Shown here piece by piece: positions 7,627-14,712 of a stretch of DNA of 38,270 nt. The translations under genes were made by a program, and so were the position numbers. Where the stretch lies: positions 1 to 38,270 of the forward strand of contig CALLBR010000023.1 in assembly GCA_937998865.1 (NCBI GenBank), written 5' to 3'. The notes beneath the pieces are model-generated. The model had not been told where the DNA came from. It saw only the letters and a list, made by a program, of their open reading frames with translations, and did not search any database. Each line of letters starts with the position of its first letter. Position 1 is the first letter of the stretch. The DNA comes from an uncultured bacterium. GTDB lineage: Bacteria; Nitrospirota; Thermodesulfovibrionia; Thermodesulfovibrionales; Thermodesulfovibrionaceae.

Positions 7627-8649
7627 ATGGAGTTTCAGGTAATTTGGTTTATTTTATGGGGATTACTTTGGGCAGTTTATTTTGCCCTTGATGGTTTTGA
7701 TTTTGGAGCAGGCATTCTTTATCCCTTTATTGCAAAAAATGAGATGGATAAAAGGGCTGTAATTCATGCAATTGGTCCTGTTTGGAATGGCAATGAAGTA
7801 TGGCTAATTACTGCTGGTGGTGCAACTTTTGCTGCTTTCCCAACTACTTATGCTTACATGTTTAGCTATCTTTACACGCCTCTTTTGATTATTCTTTTTG
7901 CCCTTATCTTAAGAGGTGTTGCTGTAGAATTTAGACCAAAAGCTCCTACAGAAGCACAAAAAAAACTTTGGGATGCAGGAATACTTATTGGTAGCTTTAT
8001 CCCAGCTTTGCTTTTTGGTGTTGCCTTCGGAAACATATTTATGGGACTAAGATTTGATGAATCTGGTTACTATGGAACCCTTTTTAGCCTTCTTAATCCT
8101 TATGGACTTCTTGTGGGATTACTTTTCCTTTTTAGTTTTATTGTTCATGGAGGACTATGGGTATCTCTGAGAGTGCCAAATTCCTTAGCTGAAAAAGCTC
8201 TCAGTAGAGCTAAAAAATTTTGGTATCCTCAATTAATCTGTGCAATACTCTTTTTGATTTTGACAGCCTTTTACACAAGACTTTATGATAATTTTATTAA
8301 ATACCCTATATGGTTTTTTGTGCCAACATTAGCTGTGGTCTTTTTATTATTAACTGGTGTCATGATAAGGAAAAATAAAAAAGGAAAGGCATTTATCTGT
8401 TCTGCTTTATTTATCATAACCTTAGTATTCAGTGGAGTGATTGGACTTTATCCAAATCTAATTCCTTCAGCCATTGATCCTAAATACAGCTTTACGATAT
8501 TTAACTCTTCTTCAAGTCCCTATACCTTAAAGATTATGACAATAGTTGTAATAATTTTTGTACCTATTGTTCTTTTTTATCAGGCTTGGACATATAAAAC
8601 ATTTATGTACAAAATTACAGAAAAAGAGCTAAAGGAGGAAAACTATTAA
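7627..8649 (+). CDS. cydB: Cytochrome bd oxidase subunit II
   Basis: CydB (340 residues) is the second membrane subunit of cytochrome bd. The N-terminal YFALDGFDFGAGIL and the segment GPVWNGNEVWLITAGGATFAAFP are diagnostic, and about eight or nine membrane helices follow. It begins 2 bp after cydA, with an AGGAGG-type site inside the cydA 3' end. Its own stop TAA overlaps the proposed AUU start of the Rrf2 gene, making cydA-cydB-rrf2 one coupled unit. Confidence 0.95.
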   Translation: MEFQVIWFILWGLLWAVYFALDGFDFGAGILYPFIAKNEMDKRAVIHAIGPVWNGNEVWLITAGGATFAAFPTTYAYMFSYLYTPLLIILFALILRGVAVEFRPKAPTEAQKKLWDAGILIGSFIPALLFGVAFGNIFMGLRFDESGYYGTLFSLLNPYGLLVGLLFLFSFIVHGGLWVSLRVPNSLAEKALSRAKKFWYPQLICAILFLILTAFYTRLYDNFIKYPIWFFVPTLAVVFLLLTGVMIRKNKKGKAFICSALFIITLVFSGVIGLYPNLIPSAIDPKYSFTIFNSSSSPYTLKIMTIVVIIFVPIVLFYQAWTYKTFMYKITEKELKEENY

Positions 8650-9064
8650 GGGTTTACAAATTAAAAGAGAAACAGACTATGCTATAAGAATAGTTCTTTA
8701 TCTTTCTGGTAAAAAGAACTATTATGCGAAAGCAGAGGAGATTGCTGAGGCGATGAAAATACCTAAATATTTCTTGAGAAAGATAGTTAAAGAGCTTGAA
8801 AAAAATGGTTTGGTTCGACTTAAAAGAGGATTAGGCGGCGGTATAAAATTACTGAAGCTACCAGAGCATATAACTCTCTATGATGTCATAATTATTATTG
8901 AGAAAAAAATAGCCTTAAACAGATGTGTAGTGAACAAAAAAATCTGTGGATTAATTAATCATTGTCCTGTTCATCCTGTGTGGTACAAAATTAGGGAAAA
9001 GTTTGTGGATTCCTTAAAAGAAGTTAATTTTCAAAAACTCACAATGGATGGGGCTGCTCTATAA
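8645..9064 (+). CDS. Rrf2-family Fe-S transcriptional regulator with AUU start
   Basis: This 139-residue Rrf2 protein (IscR/NsrR relatives) has an N-terminal winged helix (IKRETDYAIRIVLYL, then EEIAEAMKIPKYFLRKIVKELEKNG and a GGGIKL wing). Three cysteines (C94, C101, C107) are spaced as in Fe-S cluster members. The first ATG in frame (8753) would delete half the DNA-binding domain. Between the upstream stop at 8630 and 8753 there is no ATG, GTG or TTG. ATT at 8645 fits: GGAGG lies 6 nt upstream, it overlaps the cydB stop (ATTAA), and it yields a normal Rrf2 N-terminus. ATT at 8660 is the alternative. The regulator probably senses O2, NO or Fe-S status and controls cydAB. Confidence 0.85.
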   Translation: MKGLQIKRETDYAIRIVLYLSGKKNYYAKAEEIAEAMKIPKYFLRKIVKELEKNGLVRLKRGLGGGIKLLKLPEHITLYDVIIIIEKKIALNRCVVNKKICGLINHCPVHPVWYKIREKFVDSLKEVNFQKLTMDGAAL

Positions 9065-9072
9065 AGCAGCCC
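9051..9072 (+). terminator. Hairpin terminator at the end of cydAB-rrf2
   Basis: GGGCTGCT (9051-9058) pairs perfectly with AGCAGCCC (9065-9072) around a 6-nt loop, followed by a short TTTC tract. It spans the overlapping 3' ends of the Rrf2 and HD-domain genes. The T-run is weak, so termination is likely but not certain. Confidence 0.55.
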
Positions 9073-9604
9073 TTTCAAAAATTTCAATCCAATTTTTAAA
9101 AATTTTAACTTTTTCTTCGCCATATCTTGAAAGATCTCTAATTATCTCATCAATAGTTCTTACTCTCACAGAACCATCAGATTGTTTTGAGAAAAATTTA
9201 TCTGCGTAAGCAATTATTTTTTCTTCTAAGGTAATTGGTATCATATCGCGACAGGGAAGGGGAAGATTATTTTTTATGATTTCCTCTTTTGTTATTCCAA
9301 CACCTGTATGCCTTTCACACACCAGAGCATGTTTTAGAAATCCCTCTTTTTCAAGTAGTTCTCTACCAAGGTAGCCATGGGCTATGTAGGGATAGAAACC
9401 ATAACAATATAAATGAGGTGTATTTGTCTTAAAAATTCCTAAATCATGAAGCATAGCTGCTTCGAAGATAAATTTAGTGTCTAAGGAAAATTTTTCTCCA
9501 ATTCCTACTGCTTTTTCTGCTACAGCTTTTGAATGATTAACTAAAATTTGAAAGGCTTTTGACTTTGGGTTATAGTATTTTCTTATTATTTCTAAGGGCT
9601 CCAT
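9059..9604 (-). CDS. HD-domain hydrolase (HDIG-type), substrate unknown
   Basis: This 181-residue metal-dependent phosphohydrolase-like protein has the HD signature: H24 early, the H53-D54 pair in AAMLHDLGIF, a later histidine in CERHTGVG and an aspartate in IAYADKFF. Such proteins hydrolyse nucleotides or phosphodiesters, but the substrate cannot be read from sequence. Its 3' end overlaps the convergent Rrf2 gene by 6 bp. Its 5' end is 20 bp from ogt, transcribed divergently. No Shine-Dalgarno site precedes the ATG, and a TATAAT lies exactly 6 nt upstream, so it is predicted to be leaderless. Confidence 0.8.
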   Translation of the reverse strand: MEPLEIIRKYYNPKSKAFQILVNHSKAVAEKAVGIGEKFSLDTKFIFEAAMLHDLGIFKTNTPHLYCYGFYPYIAHGYLGRELLEKEGFLKHALVCERHTGVGITKEEIIKNNLPLPCRDMIPITLEEKIIAYADKFFSKQSDGSVRVRTIDEIIRDLSRYGEEKVKIFKNWIEIFERAAL

Positions 9605-9639
9605 TTTTCTATTATAATCAATTTATGTTTTTTGCTCAT
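9590..9639. promoter_or_regulatory. Divergent promoter with one palindromic -10 shared by both strands
   Basis: The 8-bp palindrome ATTATAAT (9611-9618) supplies TATAAT on both strands. On plus it is followed by 6 nt and then the ogt ATG (9625). On minus it is followed by 6 nt and then the ATG of the HD gene (9604). Weak -35-like hexamers lie 17 bp away on each side: TTCTAA at 9590-9595 (plus) and ATGAGC, the complement of 9634-9639 (minus). Both transcripts would begin at the ATG. Confidence 0.55.
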
Positions 9640-10128
9640 CTTTATACGCCCATAGGTTTTATAAAGTTGTCCTTTGATAAGAAGTTTGTTTTATTAAAAA
9701 TAGCAAAATCAACCCCTCCTAAGGACTCAAAATCTGAAGAATATCCTAACTCTGTAAAATTTCTAATTGAATCTATAGAGAATTATTTTACTGGCAGACT
9801 GTTAAAGATTGAATATCCTGTTAATTTAAAAGGGCTTTCAAAATTTGATAGAAAAGTTTTAGATTTTATAATGAAAATTCCTTATGGTAAAACAGTCACT
9901 TACAAATTTATTGCGGAGGAACTTCATACATCACCAAGAGCAATAGGACAGGCATTACATAGAAATCCTTTTCCTTTAATAATCCCCTGTCATCGTATTG
10001 TAAAATCAGACGGCACTTTAGGTGGTTATTCCCTTGGATTAGAGGCAAAAAAATGGTTATTAGAACATGAAAGGACTATCTTATATAAGCTTCTGTCACA
10101 TAAAATCTTACCATTCTATGGGTATTAA
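9625..10128 (+). CDS. ogt: Methylated-DNA-protein cysteine methyltransferase
   Basis: This protein of about 167 residues repairs O6-alkylguanine by transferring the alkyl group to its own cysteine. The C-terminal half holds the signature IPCHRIV with the acceptor cysteine, preceded by the recognition helix (SPRAIGQALHRNPFP) and followed by GGYSLGLEAKKWLLEHE. The start at 9625 (MFFAHLYTPIG) is preferred over an in-frame ATG at 9559, because the latter lies inside the divergent HD gene and upstream of the predicted promoter. No ribosome site is present, so it is probably leaderless. The 3' end overlaps the convergent phosphorylase gene by 53 bp. Confidence 0.9.
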   Translation: MFFAHLYTPIGFIKLSFDKKFVLLKIAKSTPPKDSKSEEYPNSVKFLIESIENYFTGRLLKIEYPVNLKGLSKFDRKVLDFIMKIPYGKTVTYKFIAEELHTSPRAIGQALHRNPFPLIIPCHRIVKSDGTLGGYSLGLEAKKWLLEHERTILYKLLSHKILPFYGY

Positions 10129-11770
10129 AATAGTATGCATTTAAAGCAATGGCATTTTTCATTATTTTAATCCATACTTCTCTCCTTTCATAGAATATTG
10201 GTAAAATTTCAGTGGAAAGTTTGTAATATAAGTCTTCAGCATCCCTTTTGGGATCAGAGGTTTCCTCTAATGTTCCGATGGACCAGCCAGTATAACTTTC
10301 AATCCAACCCTCAATCCACCATCCGTCTAGCACACTAAAATTAGGAACACCGTTGTGGGCAGCTTTCATTCCCGAGGTTCCAGAAGCCTCATAAGGTTTA
10401 AGAGGATTGTTAAGCCAAAGATCTACTCCAGCTACTAGCTTCATTGCGATTTCCATGTCATAATTTGGCAAGTAAACAATTTTTACCTTGTCTTTTAATT
10501 TTTCCTTTATATCAAAAATTTTTTTTATAAGTTCCTTACCTTCTTCGTCTTTTGGATGTGCTTTTCCTCCATAAATAATTTGAACTCTCCCTTCCCCTAT
10601 GATTGCAAGTCTCTCTGGATCGGAAAGCAATAAATCTGCCCTTTTGTATGGTGTAGCTCTCCTGGCAAATCCTATGGTGAAAGTATCATAATTAAGATTT
10701 GCGCCTGTGATTTTGTTAACAAAATTAATTAAAGAACGTTTAACTTGCATATGAGTATCCCATATTTCTTCCGAAGGAATTTTCCAGGCTCGGACAAAAA
10801 TTTCTGGTTCATTTGCCCAACCAGGAAGATATTTGTTATATAATGCTTTGAAAGGTTCAGAAACCCAAGTATAGCTATGCACACCATTAGTGATTGCATG
10901 AATTTCAAAACCTGGAAACATTCTTTCTGATACTTCTTCATGTTTTTTGGATACTCCATTTATATACTCACTTAAATTAAATCCAAGCAAGGTCATGTTA
11001 AGCATACCATCTCCAGCAAGTTTCTTTATTAACCATAGGGGAACAGGTTCTCCAAGAATTTTTTGAACAAGATCATAAGGAAATCTATCATGACCAGCTT
11101 CTACTGGAGTGTGAGTTGTAAAGACACAGAGATTTCTCACTTTTTCTATATCCCATACAAGTTCTTCAGACCATACTTCCTCTATGGGTCTTTTAAATCT
11201 GTTAAGAAGCTCCAAGGTCAAGAGGCTTGAATGTCCCTCATTCATGTGATATTTCCTTATATCAAAACCTAATTCTTCCAGCATTCTAACGCCACCAATA
11301 CCTAAGATTATTTCTTGCTTTAGTCGATAAGTTAAATCTCCACCATAGAGAAAATAAGTCAACTTCCTACTTTCAGGATCATTTTCTGGAATATCAGTGT
11401 CAAGGAACAGTACAGGTACTTTGCCACCTGAAATACTCTCAATAATATAATACCAAGCTGTAATGTAGACTTCTTTTCCTTCTATGGTAACTGATACTTT
11501 TGTATCAATTTTCTTAAGATATTTATCTATATCCCAAGGATCAGGATGTTCAATTTGTCTGCCGAAGGGATTAATTTCCTGTCTGAAATAGCCCATACGG
11601 TGAATTAATGTTATTCCCACCATTGGAATTCTTAAGTCAGCTGCAGATTTTAGAGTATCACCAGCTAAAATACCAAGACCTCCGCTGTAGGTATGCATTT
11701 CAGGTCTAATTCCTATTTCCATGGAAAAATAAGCAATACTTATATTTTTTACAAATGATAACAATTCCAT
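10076..11770 (-). CDS. Alpha-glucan (glycogen/maltodextrin) phosphorylase
   Basis: This 564-residue GT35-family phosphorylase of the short form found in thermophiles and many anaerobes releases glucose-1-phosphate from alpha-1,4-glucans. Seen are YFSMEIGIRPEMHTYSGGLGILAGD at the start, the HMNEGHSSLLTLE active-site segment, GFARRATPYKRADL and the pyridoxal-phosphate lysine region EASGTSGMKAAHNG near residue 470. It is much shorter than the roughly 800-residue E. coli enzymes but complete for the short type. The start overlaps the mqnD stop by 22 bp and has an AGGAGG site. Its link to mqnD is positional only. It mobilises storage glucan. Confidence 0.92.
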   Translation of the reverse strand: MELLSFVKNISIAYFSMEIGIRPEMHTYSGGLGILAGDTLKSAADLRIPMVGITLIHRMGYFRQEINPFGRQIEHPDPWDIDKYLKKIDTKVSVTIEGKEVYITAWYYIIESISGGKVPVLFLDTDIPENDPESRKLTYFLYGGDLTYRLKQEIILGIGGVRMLEELGFDIRKYHMNEGHSSLLTLELLNRFKRPIEEVWSEELVWDIEKVRNLCVFTTHTPVEAGHDRFPYDLVQKILGEPVPLWLIKKLAGDGMLNMTLLGFNLSEYINGVSKKHEEVSERMFPGFEIHAITNGVHSYTWVSEPFKALYNKYLPGWANEPEIFVRAWKIPSEEIWDTHMQVKRSLINFVNKITGANLNYDTFTIGFARRATPYKRADLLLSDPERLAIIGEGRVQIIYGGKAHPKDEEGKELIKKIFDIKEKLKDKVKIVYLPNYDMEIAMKLVAGVDLWLNNPLKPYEASGTSGMKAAHNGVPNFSVLDGWWIEGWIESYTGWSIGTLEETSDPKRDAEDLYYKLSTEILPIFYERREVWIKIMKNAIALNAYYFNTHRMVRFYVTEAYIR

Positions 11771-12567
11771 ATTCCCTCCTCTTTTAGTTTATTCATAAAA
11801 ACACTTATCGATTCTCTACCTATGTGACCTAAATCAATAGAAAAATTATTTACATAAGTATTTATATGAGCCATTATTACCCTTTCATCAAGTTCTTTAG
11901 CATAATTTTTTATGAAAGGTAAAACTTCCTTAGTATTATTTTTTGCATAATAAATGCTTTCTCTGATCATTCTCTCAAGGATTTCTTTGTTTCCATGATT
12001 CTTTTGGGCAACAATACATCCTAAAGGGATTGGAGTTCCTGTCTCTCTTTTCCAAAACTCACCCAGGTCTACTAACAAATCAAGACCGCAGGAATTATAT
12101 ATGAATCTACCTTCATGAATTAAAACCCCGAGATCTACTTCATCTTTTTTGAGCAATTCTAAGATTTCATTAAAATTTACAAATTTTAGGGCGTAACTTT
12201 TATGGAAAAAAAATTTTTTCCAATAAAACCACATAAGAGCAGAAGCAGTTGTAAGCTTACCGGGAAGTGCTATTTTTAGATGAGAGGATTTATGAATTTT
12301 TTCTAAATTTTTTGTTACAACAACAGGTCCAAATTCTGAAATAGCAGCTCCTGAATTAAGTAAATTGTAATCTCTCTGTAAATAGTAAAAGGCATGTACT
12401 GAAACTTTTGATACTTCCAATTCTTTTGAAAGACAGAGGTTATTAAGTGTCTCTACGTCTTCAATGAAAAATTTGAACTCTTCATCTGCGAAAGTAATTT
12501 TTTTATTCAATATCCCATAAAAGATAAAAATATCATTCGGACATGATGAGATTCCTATTTTTAGCAT
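11749..12567 (-). CDS. mqnD: 1,4-dihydroxy-6-naphthoate synthase MqnD
   Basis: MqnD (272 residues) converts cyclic dehypoxanthine futalosine to 1,4-dihydroxy-6-naphthoate in the futalosine route to menaquinone. Diagnostic parts are the N-terminal SSCPNDIFIFYGIL, the KVSVHAFYY segment, the GKLTTASALMW loop and VDLGVLIHEGRFIYNSCGLDLLVDLGEFW. The motif TGTPIPLGCI follows. The fold resembles periplasmic binding proteins, but the enzyme is cytosolic. No other mqn genes are in the window. The ATG is 7 nt after a TAAAAT -10 box with no Shine-Dalgarno site, so a leaderless transcript is likely. Menaquinol is the likely donor for the cytochrome bd here. Confidence 0.92.
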   Translation of the reverse strand: MLKIGISSCPNDIFIFYGILNKKITFADEEFKFFIEDVETLNNLCLSKELEVSKVSVHAFYYLQRDYNLLNSGAAISEFGPVVVTKNLEKIHKSSHLKIALPGKLTTASALMWFYWKKFFFHKSYALKFVNFNEILELLKKDEVDLGVLIHEGRFIYNSCGLDLLVDLGEFWKRETGTPIPLGCIVAQKNHGNKEILERMIRESIYYAKNNTKEVLPFIKNYAKELDERVIMAHINTYVNNFSIDLGHIGRESISVFMNKLKEEGIWNCYHL

Positions 12568-12574
12568 AAAAATA

Positions 12575-12604
12575 ATTTTACAGATATTGAAACATTTATG
12601 TAAA
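12575..12604 (-). promoter_or_regulatory. Sigma-70 promoter of mqnD
   Basis: TTTACA (complement of 12599-12604), an 18-bp spacer and TAAAAT (complement of 12575-12580) lie 7 nt before the mqnD ATG. It overlaps the divergent rpsT promoter, so the two may compete for polymerase. Confidence 0.6.
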
Positions 12605-12616
12605 CTGTGTTATTTT
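12587..12616 (+). promoter_or_regulatory. Sigma-70 promoter of rpsT
   Basis: TTGAAA (12587-12592), an 18-bp spacer and TATTTT (12611-12616) precede rpsT. It gives a leader of about 30 nt containing AGGAGG. Confidence 0.5.
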
Positions 12617-12652
12617 AATTTAATTAATCTTTAAAAGAAAAGGAGGACAATT

Positions 12653-12961
12653 TTGGCCACTACAAGATCAACAGTTAAAAAAAGAAGCAAGTCTGTATTG
12701 AAAAGAATAAGACAGAATGAAAAAAGAAGGTTAAGGAATCAATCATGGCAGACAAGAATTAAAACTTCCATAAAAAAAATTGAAGAAGCAATAGAAAAAA
12801 AGGAAAAAGAGACTATCCAAAATTTAGTTAAAGAAGCAATTAAAATAATTAACAAAGCTGCCTCGAAGGGTATCATCCATAAAAATACTGCTTCAAGAAA
12901 AATATCAAGACTAATGAAAAAGGTTAATTCAGCTTTATTATCTTCTTCATCTAATAATTAA
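12653..12961 (+). CDS. rpsT: 30S ribosomal protein S20 (TTG start)
   Basis: S20 (102 residues) binds 16S rRNA early in 30S assembly. The lysine/arginine-rich helices RSTVKKRSKSVLKRIRQNEKRR and the C-terminal KGIIHKNTASRKISRLMKKVN are characteristic. The length is slightly above the usual 85-90 because of a serine/asparagine tail. The start codon is TTG, with AGGAGG 6 nt upstream. E. coli rpsT also starts with UUG, where it takes part in autogenous control, so the same may apply here. It is probably transcribed alone. Confidence 0.95.
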   Translation: MATTRSTVKKRSKSVLKRIRQNEKRRLRNQSWQTRIKTSIKKIEEAIEKKEKETIQNLVKEAIKIINKAASKGIIHKNTASRKISRLMKKVNSALLSSSSNN

Positions 12962-12970
12962 GGATTTTAG

Positions 12971-12997
12971 GTCCCCGTTACCCATAGAAACGGGGAC
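12971..12997. repeat. Stable hairpin after rpsT in a 219-bp gene-free gap
   Basis: GTCCCCGTT (12971-12979) pairs with AACGGGGAC (12989-12997) around a 9-nt loop. No T-run follows on either strand, so it is a weak intrinsic terminator candidate or an mRNA 3'-end stabiliser. Further along, AAAGATT/AATCTTT (13089-13120) followed by T7 is a second, AT-rich terminator-like element. Nothing else is evident before the MFS promoter. Confidence 0.5.
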
Positions 12998-13168
12998 TAT
13001 TCACTACCTACAAAACAAAAGCTCCTGAAAATTGTTAAAGAAAATTTCAACCTTTTTATACAAAAACGGGACTAAACAGAGAATTAAAAAAGATTGTGTA
13101 ATTTATAGGAAAAAATCTTTATTTTTTTAAATTTTAGAAAGTTATTACTAACTTACAAGAAAATTTTA

Positions 13169-13174
13169 TATAAT
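13169..13174 (+). promoter_or_regulatory. Extended -10 box of the MFS gene, leaderless spacing
   Basis: TATAAT ends exactly 6 nt before the ATG at 13181 and no Shine-Dalgarno site is present. Only a weak TTACTA-like -35 lies 18 bp upstream. The same TATAAT-N6-ATG geometry occurs at ogt and the HD gene. Confidence 0.5.
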
Positions 13175-13180
13175 ATTTAG

Positions 13181-14680
13181 ATGAAAAGATTCTGGATAGT
13201 AATTACAGTAATGCTTCCAACTTTTATTGAAATTCTTGATACTACCATAAATAATGTGGCCTTAAGACATATTCAGGGTGATATGTCAGCAGGTATTGAT
13301 GAATCTACATGGATTATAACATCTTATCTTGTAGCCAATGCTGTAGTTATTCCTATGACAGGTTGGCTTAGTAGAATTTTCGGAAGAAAGAATTATTTAA
13401 TTTTCTCCATTTCATTATTTACTTTTGCCTCTTTTCTTTGTGGAATCGCTACAAATTTGAGCACCTTAATTATTTTTAGAATACTTCAAGGAATTGGAGG
13501 TGGAGGACTTCAACCACTAAGTCAAAGCATTCTTCTTGAAATTTTTCCAAAAAATCAATATGGTAAGGCTATGGCAATATATGGAATGGGTATAATTTTA
13601 GCACCCATTCTGGGTCCTATGTTAGGTGGTTGGATTGCTGATAATTTTTCTTGGAGGTGGATTTATTATATTAATATTCCCATTGGGATAATTTCTATTT
13701 TAATGACTTATTTAGTAATAGAGGATCCTCCCTACTTAAAGAGGGAAAAACTTAAAATTGATTATCCAGGAATCATTTTTCTATCTCTTGGCATTGGTTG
13801 TCTTCAAGTTGTTCTTGATAAAGGTGAAAGGGAAGATTGGTTCGAATCAAATTTCATAATTGCTTTATCTATAATAAGTTTTATTAGTTTGATAGCTTTA
13901 GTATGGTGGGAGTTAAAGAAAGCTAAAAATCCTGTTGTCAATCTTAAATTATTTAAGGATAGAAATTTTTTCTTTGGTAACTTAGTTATGTTTTTTACTT
14001 TTGTAAATCTCTTTGGAAGTATAATTTTATTACCAATTTATGTGCAATCCCTCATGGGATATACTGCTTTTTTAGCAGGTTTAGTTCTTGGTCCTGCAGG
14101 AATTGTCCAACTGATAGCATTTCCAATAAGTGGTAAAATCTCAGATAAGATAAATCCTAAAATACCTCTTTCCTTTGGAATTATTATGTGTGCTTATTCT
14201 ACTTATTTAATGAGTCTTTTAAATCTTCAGACAGATTTTTGGAATTTTGTTTATCCAAGAGCTGTTTTAGCCTTAGGTATGGCTTTTGTAATCACACCAT
14301 TAGCAGTAATGACAGTAGCTTTTATTCCTAAGGAAAAAATGCAAGATGCAACACCTTTAAGTGCTGTTATTAGAAATATTGGAGGGTCCGTAGGAACAGC
14401 CATCGTAACAACCATTGTAAGTCAAAGAGCTCAATTTCATCAATCAAGACTAGTGGAAAACTTAACGCCATATGAACTTCCATATCAAACAGCTATAGAC
14501 AAATTACAAGATTTTCTATTTACCATGCCTTCTTTATCAGCAGAGTCATTAATATACAAAGAATTACTACGACAAGCACAAGCAATAGCATTTAATGAGG
14601 CTTTTTGGATTTTGAGCGTATCAATGTTTTCAATGCTTTTGACAGTGCTCTTTTTTAAAAGACCTTACTTTAAAAAATAG
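13181..14680 (+). CDS. DHA2-family MFS drug efflux transporter (EmrB/QacA type)
   Basis: This 499-residue inner-membrane proton antiporter has about 14 predicted helices, the DHA2 number. Family signatures are FIEILDTTINNVALRHI in helix 1 (motif D1), GWLSRIFGRKNYL (motif A), RILQGIGGGGLQPLSQSI (motif B) and GPMLGGWIADNFSWRWIYYINIPIG (motif C region), the last typical of EmrB. No membrane-fusion partner (EmrA) is adjacent, so it may act alone or with a distant partner. The substrate is unknown. It converges on acs, with a shared bidirectional terminator. Confidence 0.9.
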   Translation: MKRFWIVITVMLPTFIEILDTTINNVALRHIQGDMSAGIDESTWIITSYLVANAVVIPMTGWLSRIFGRKNYLIFSISLFTFASFLCGIATNLSTLIIFRILQGIGGGGLQPLSQSILLEIFPKNQYGKAMAIYGMGIILAPILGPMLGGWIADNFSWRWIYYINIPIGIISILMTYLVIEDPPYLKREKLKIDYPGIIFLSLGIGCLQVVLDKGEREDWFESNFIIALSIISFISLIALVWWELKKAKNPVVNLKLFKDRNFFFGNLVMFFTFVNLFGSIILLPIYVQSLMGYTAFLAGLVLGPAGIVQLIAFPISGKISDKINPKIPLSFGIIMCAYSTYLMSLLNLQTDFWNFVYPRAVLALGMAFVITPLAVMTVAFIPKEKMQDATPLSAVIRNIGGSVGTAIVTTIVSQRAQFHQSRLVENLTPYELPYQTAIDKLQDFLFTMPSLSAESLIYKELLRQAQAIAFNEAFWILSVSMFSMLLTVLFFKRPYFKK

Positions 14681-14707
14681 AGAAGAGAGGGGAATGCCCT
14701 CTCTTCT
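14681..14707. terminator. Bidirectional terminator between the MFS gene and acs
   Basis: AGAAGAGAGGG (14681-14691) pairs perfectly with CCCTCTCTTCT (14697-14707) around the loop GAATG. Plus-strand reading continues into TAGTTTTA. Minus-strand reading continues into CTATTTTTTAAA, so it serves both convergent genes. It starts directly after the MFS stop codon. Confidence 0.9.
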
Positions 14708-14712
14708 TAGTT

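Noticed and set aside
9559-9624. Upstream in-frame ATG for ogt
   Set aside because: It would place the start inside the divergent HD gene and upstream of the TATAAT box, and it adds a hydrophobic stretch not found in this family.
12971-12997. Hairpin after rpsT as a proven intrinsic terminator
   Set aside because: The stem is strong but no T-run follows on either strand, so it is listed only as a hairpin.
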